Shown one piece after another: positions 39,336 through 41,426 of a stretch of 41,426 nt of DNA. This stretch comes from an uncultured bacterium (lineage in GTDB: Bacteria; Actinomycetota; Coriobacteriia; Coriobacteriales; Coriobacteriaceae), in NCBI GenBank assembly GCA_958349055.1, contig CATWBO010000021.1:1-41426 (forward strand), read 5' to 3'. The position numbers were made by a program, and so were the translations under genes. The stretch's first letter is position 1, and every line of letters starts with the position of its first letter. Under the pieces are notes generated by a model, which made no database searches, was not told the DNA's origin, and saw only the letters and a list, made by a program, of their open reading frames with translations.

Positions 39336-40613
39336 CTAGTGCTGCGCAACAACAACGCCCAGGCCATCGGGAATGACGGCAACCTTGGCATCGGCGCCCT
39401 TCATCTCAAAGGCGAGCTTGAGCGCCTCCTCGATAGTGTTGACCGGCGTCATGTGCATATCCTTGAGCATCTGGTGATCGCACAGGTCGGTGACCATGAT
39501 CACAGGGTGATGTGCCAGGATGCGGGCGAAAATCTGGCTCGTCCACTGGTCGGGCAGGGTCTCGTCCTTAGGACGATCGATGCAGGCGCGCTCAAACTCT
39601 GCCGGATCGTTGTCGGCGATGTTGTGATAGAAGCCCTCGCCGCCGTGACCATCGGCACAACCGGCGACATCGATGATCACGCCGCCCTCGGGAAGTGTGG
39701 CCTCGGCAGCGCACATGCCCTTCACGGCCTGATAGATGTTCTGATCGAGCGGGTAACCGCCGTTGGTGGTGATGGCAATCTCGCACTCGACGGGCTCAAC
39801 GCCGGCAAGGCTCTTCACGAACTCGCAGCCAGCCTCGTGTGCCTTGTGGATGTCGCCGGCAAAGGAGCCAATGACCTCGTGCTTGCCGTTGAGCACAACG
39901 TTGAGCACAAAGGCAAGGTGAGCCATCTCGGCGGCGGCGAACATATCCTCGCTCACGTGGTTGTGGCACAGGTTGCCGGCACGCGAGTGGGAATCATTCA
40001 CAAACTGACCGTTGTGGTTGTACATGATGGTCTTGTAGCTGGCGATGCCAGGCAGGACGGACTTGCGGCTACCAGAGAAACCGGCAAAGAAGTGCGGCTC
40101 AATGAAGCCCTCGGCAAGCAGCAGATCGCAATCGGCAGCAATCTTGTTGATGATGCACTCGCCACCAGAAGGCAGGGTGCCGATCTTTTTCATCATGCTG
40201 TCGTCAGTCGCGACGTGCATAACGATTTCCTCGTTGGCAACGATCTCCTCGCCATACTTGTTGACGAGCTCCTCGTGCGTCGACGGACGGTGCATACCCG
40301 TAGCAACCAGAATGCGCACGCGAGCCTCGGGCGCAGCGGAATGGATGTGATGCAGCAGAATAGGCATCGTCACACGCGAGGGGACGGGACGCGTATGATC
40401 GGAGCTAATGATGACGATATCCTTCTTGCCAGCACAAAGCTCCTCGAGCGAAGGCGAGCCGTAAGGGTTGGCAAGCGACTCCTCCACCAGCTCTTCCTGC
40501 GATTTCGTGGTCTTAAACTCGTTTTGATGACCTTCCATCACACCCGCGAAGTTCTTATCCTCGAGCTCCAGATGCAACGTCTTGTGGTCAAACGGCAGTT
40601 CACATTCAAACAA
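39336..40613 (-). CDS. larA: Lactate racemase-family nickel enzyme LarA
   Basis: A 425-residue LarA with all key residues. The start is taken as TTG 40613, with AAAGGAAGAGGG 9 bp upstream. With this start the numbering equals that known for Lactobacillus plantarum LarA: Arg75 (SDHTRP), His108 (TGMHRP), His174 (EPHFF), Lys184 (GSRKSV, which binds the nickel-pincer nucleotide) and His200 (YNHN). The longer frame to 40691 adds residues unlike the family. LarA interconverts D- and L-lactate by hydride transfer; LarA homologues can use other 2-hydroxy acids. It needs LarB, LarC and LarE; larE is not in this window. Confidence 0.92.
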   Translation of the reverse strand: MFECELPFDHKTLHLELEDKNFAGVMEGHQNEFKTTKSQEELVEESLANPYGSPSLEELCAGKKDIVIISSDHTRPVPSRVTMPILLHHIHSAAPEARVRILVATGMHRPSTHEELVNKYGEEIVANEEIVMHVATDDSMMKKIGTLPSGGECIINKIAADCDLLLAEGFIEPHFFAGFSGSRKSVLPGIASYKTIMYNHNGQFVNDSHSRAGNLCHNHVSEDMFAAAEMAHLAFVLNVVLNGKHEVIGSFAGDIHKAHEAGCEFVKSLAGVEPVECEIAITTNGGYPLDQNIYQAVKGMCAAEATLPEGGVIIDVAGCADGHGGEGFYHNIADNDPAEFERACIDRPKDETLPDQWTSQIFARILAHHPVIMVTDLCDHQMLKDMHMTPVNTIEEALKLAFEMKGADAKVAVIPDGLGVVVAQH

Positions 40614-40734
40614 TGATGAGCGCCCTCTTCCTTTCAACTGACACACTAGATAAACCGTTGGAAGGATACGCCGCTCACCGAAAAACACCACCGTCTACCG
40701 ACTCATTAACACAACGTTCATATTTGACCCACAA

Positions 40735-40766
40735 CAAAACGACCGCGATCCCAAACGGGACCGCGG
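40735..40766 (-). terminator. Terminator-like hairpin in the leader of larA
   Basis: CCGCGATCCC (40743-40752) pairs with GGGACCGCGG (40757-40766) with one mismatch, which becomes a G-U pair only in minus-strand RNA. On that strand it is followed by TCGTTTTGTTG. It lies about 130 bp upstream of the larA start, so it is either the end of a lost upstream gene or an attenuator. Confidence 0.6.
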
Positions 40767-41426
40767 CCGCCCGTAAAAGACACAATAGAAAGGATGACTT
40801 ACACAGCGCCGAGGCAAACATCTACCCCGAGACGTACGCACGTAAAGCATTTTGCATAAATGCGTTAATAATTGCATAAAATGGCGCATGGATTTCTAGC
40901 CGTAACAGGGTAGTACCCTCCGGAGCGTGCATTTTTGCGAGTATTCAGCATCGCGGGATAAGATTTTGGTGTCAAAAGTCTTTCAAAAAGTAGATAGTCC
41001 TCATGACTCGACCCATCTGGATAGCATGCGGCGAGAAACCAGCTATATATGAACATCGCCAAGGCCCAATTGTCGTGCAAAAGCATCAACAAAGGCAGCG
41101 AAAGCCGGCTATGGCCTTATGCATCAATCTTTGGCTGCTGAAAACTCCGTTTTTTGCACGTCGCCCCAAGCACCACCCTCACCCAGCGGCCAATCCGCTG
41201 AAGACCGGACATCGCAGGGCCCGCCATCAGTTTACTTATAGGCACACTCCGCAGGACGCAAGAAGCCCTCGCCGCACTCCACATTGGGCGCGAAGCGCGC
41301 CTTTCTTCCCTTCAGCCCGTAATCCGCCGAAGACCGATGACGAAGGGACCCGACGGGTTTCCCTCTGAATGCATTCCGCACTGATATCTTCTGTATTGAA
41401 GACGTCGATGATATGCCCGCATACCA
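40767..41426. other. Gene-free right end with dispersed repeats
   Basis: No supported gene. The frames at 41003-41368 (plus) and 40865-41092 (minus) lack family features. The GTGCA repeat occurs at 40926-40951 and, in degenerate inverted form, at 41134-41164. TCCGCAGGACG-AAGAA sequence like the inside of the 38409-38533 palindrome recurs at about 41247-41283. AATCCGC(T/C)GAAGACCG occurs twice (about 41203 and 41320). Confidence 0.6.

Noticed and set aside
41003..41368. 121-codon plus-strand frame at the right end
   Set aside because: It crosses two dispersed repeats and has a low-complexity basic composition; not supported as a gene.

Overview
The window looks like chromosomal DNA of a gut Actinobacterium of the class Coriobacteriia, most likely a Collinsella-type organism. 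This is inferred from the high GC content, strong G/C third-position bias, the family set (feoAAB with a Cys-rich partner, lar genes, intracellular pectin enzymes, LuxR and Spy0128-like pilin genes) and repeated intergenic palindromes. No 16S or tRNA gene is present to confirm it.

Layout. (1) 1-1750: an AlbA/Schlafen-type regulator-like gene preceded by four near-identical palindromes and followed by a 10-bp tandem repeat. (2) 1747-3836: a remnant of an IlvD/EDD dehydratase, then a + strand pair for unsaturated-uronate catabolism (RpiB-fold isomerase and SDR reductase, DhuI/DhuD type). (3) 3845-10590: a decayed accessory island with a sortase-anchor remnant, a chimeric and frameshifted membrane gene, an intact Spy0128-like surface pilin, a LuxR gene with an in-frame stop, an FMN-binding oxidase-like protein, an HxlR regulator, rubredoxin, a flavodiiron remnant, a mobile-element-type small basic protein and an ADP-ribosylglycohydrolase remnant. 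(4) 10586-29139: a large minus-strand pectin/galacturonate locus. (5) 29285-32712: feoA-feoA-feoB plus a Cys-rich FeoB partner. (6) 32849-35920: an HPr-like protein, aspS and serB. (7) 36035-40613: lactate racemase maturation and use genes (larB, a short larC, tetR, an aquaporin and larA).

How the pectin locus works (known families plus inference). A GPH symporter imports oligogalacturonides or rhamnogalacturonan fragments. The GH28 galacturonidase, the CE8 pectin methylesterase fused to an alpha/beta-hydrolase, the SGNH esterase and the GH105 unsaturated rhamnogalacturonyl hydrolase all lack visible signal peptides, so they should act in the cytoplasm. Saturated galacturonate then goes through UxaC, UxaB and UxaA to 2-keto-3-deoxygluconate (KDG). 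The unsaturated uronate released by GH105 goes through the isomerase/reductase pair at 2196-3769 to KDG as well. KDG kinase and aldolase are not in the window.

A LacI-family regulator closes the locus (28060-29139). A shared palindrome, GGTGAACGTTCACC, occurs in front of the reductase/isomerase pair, the GH105 gene, the symporter and uxaC, with a degenerate copy in front of the regulator itself. This defines a compact regulon visible from sequence alone. Other points of note: a LarC lacking the C-terminal LarC2 (CTP-binding) part; an HPr with Asp where the regulatory Ser46 should be; an aquaporin with an NQA second motif; and several families of structured intergenic repeats, one showing stem-preserving variation.
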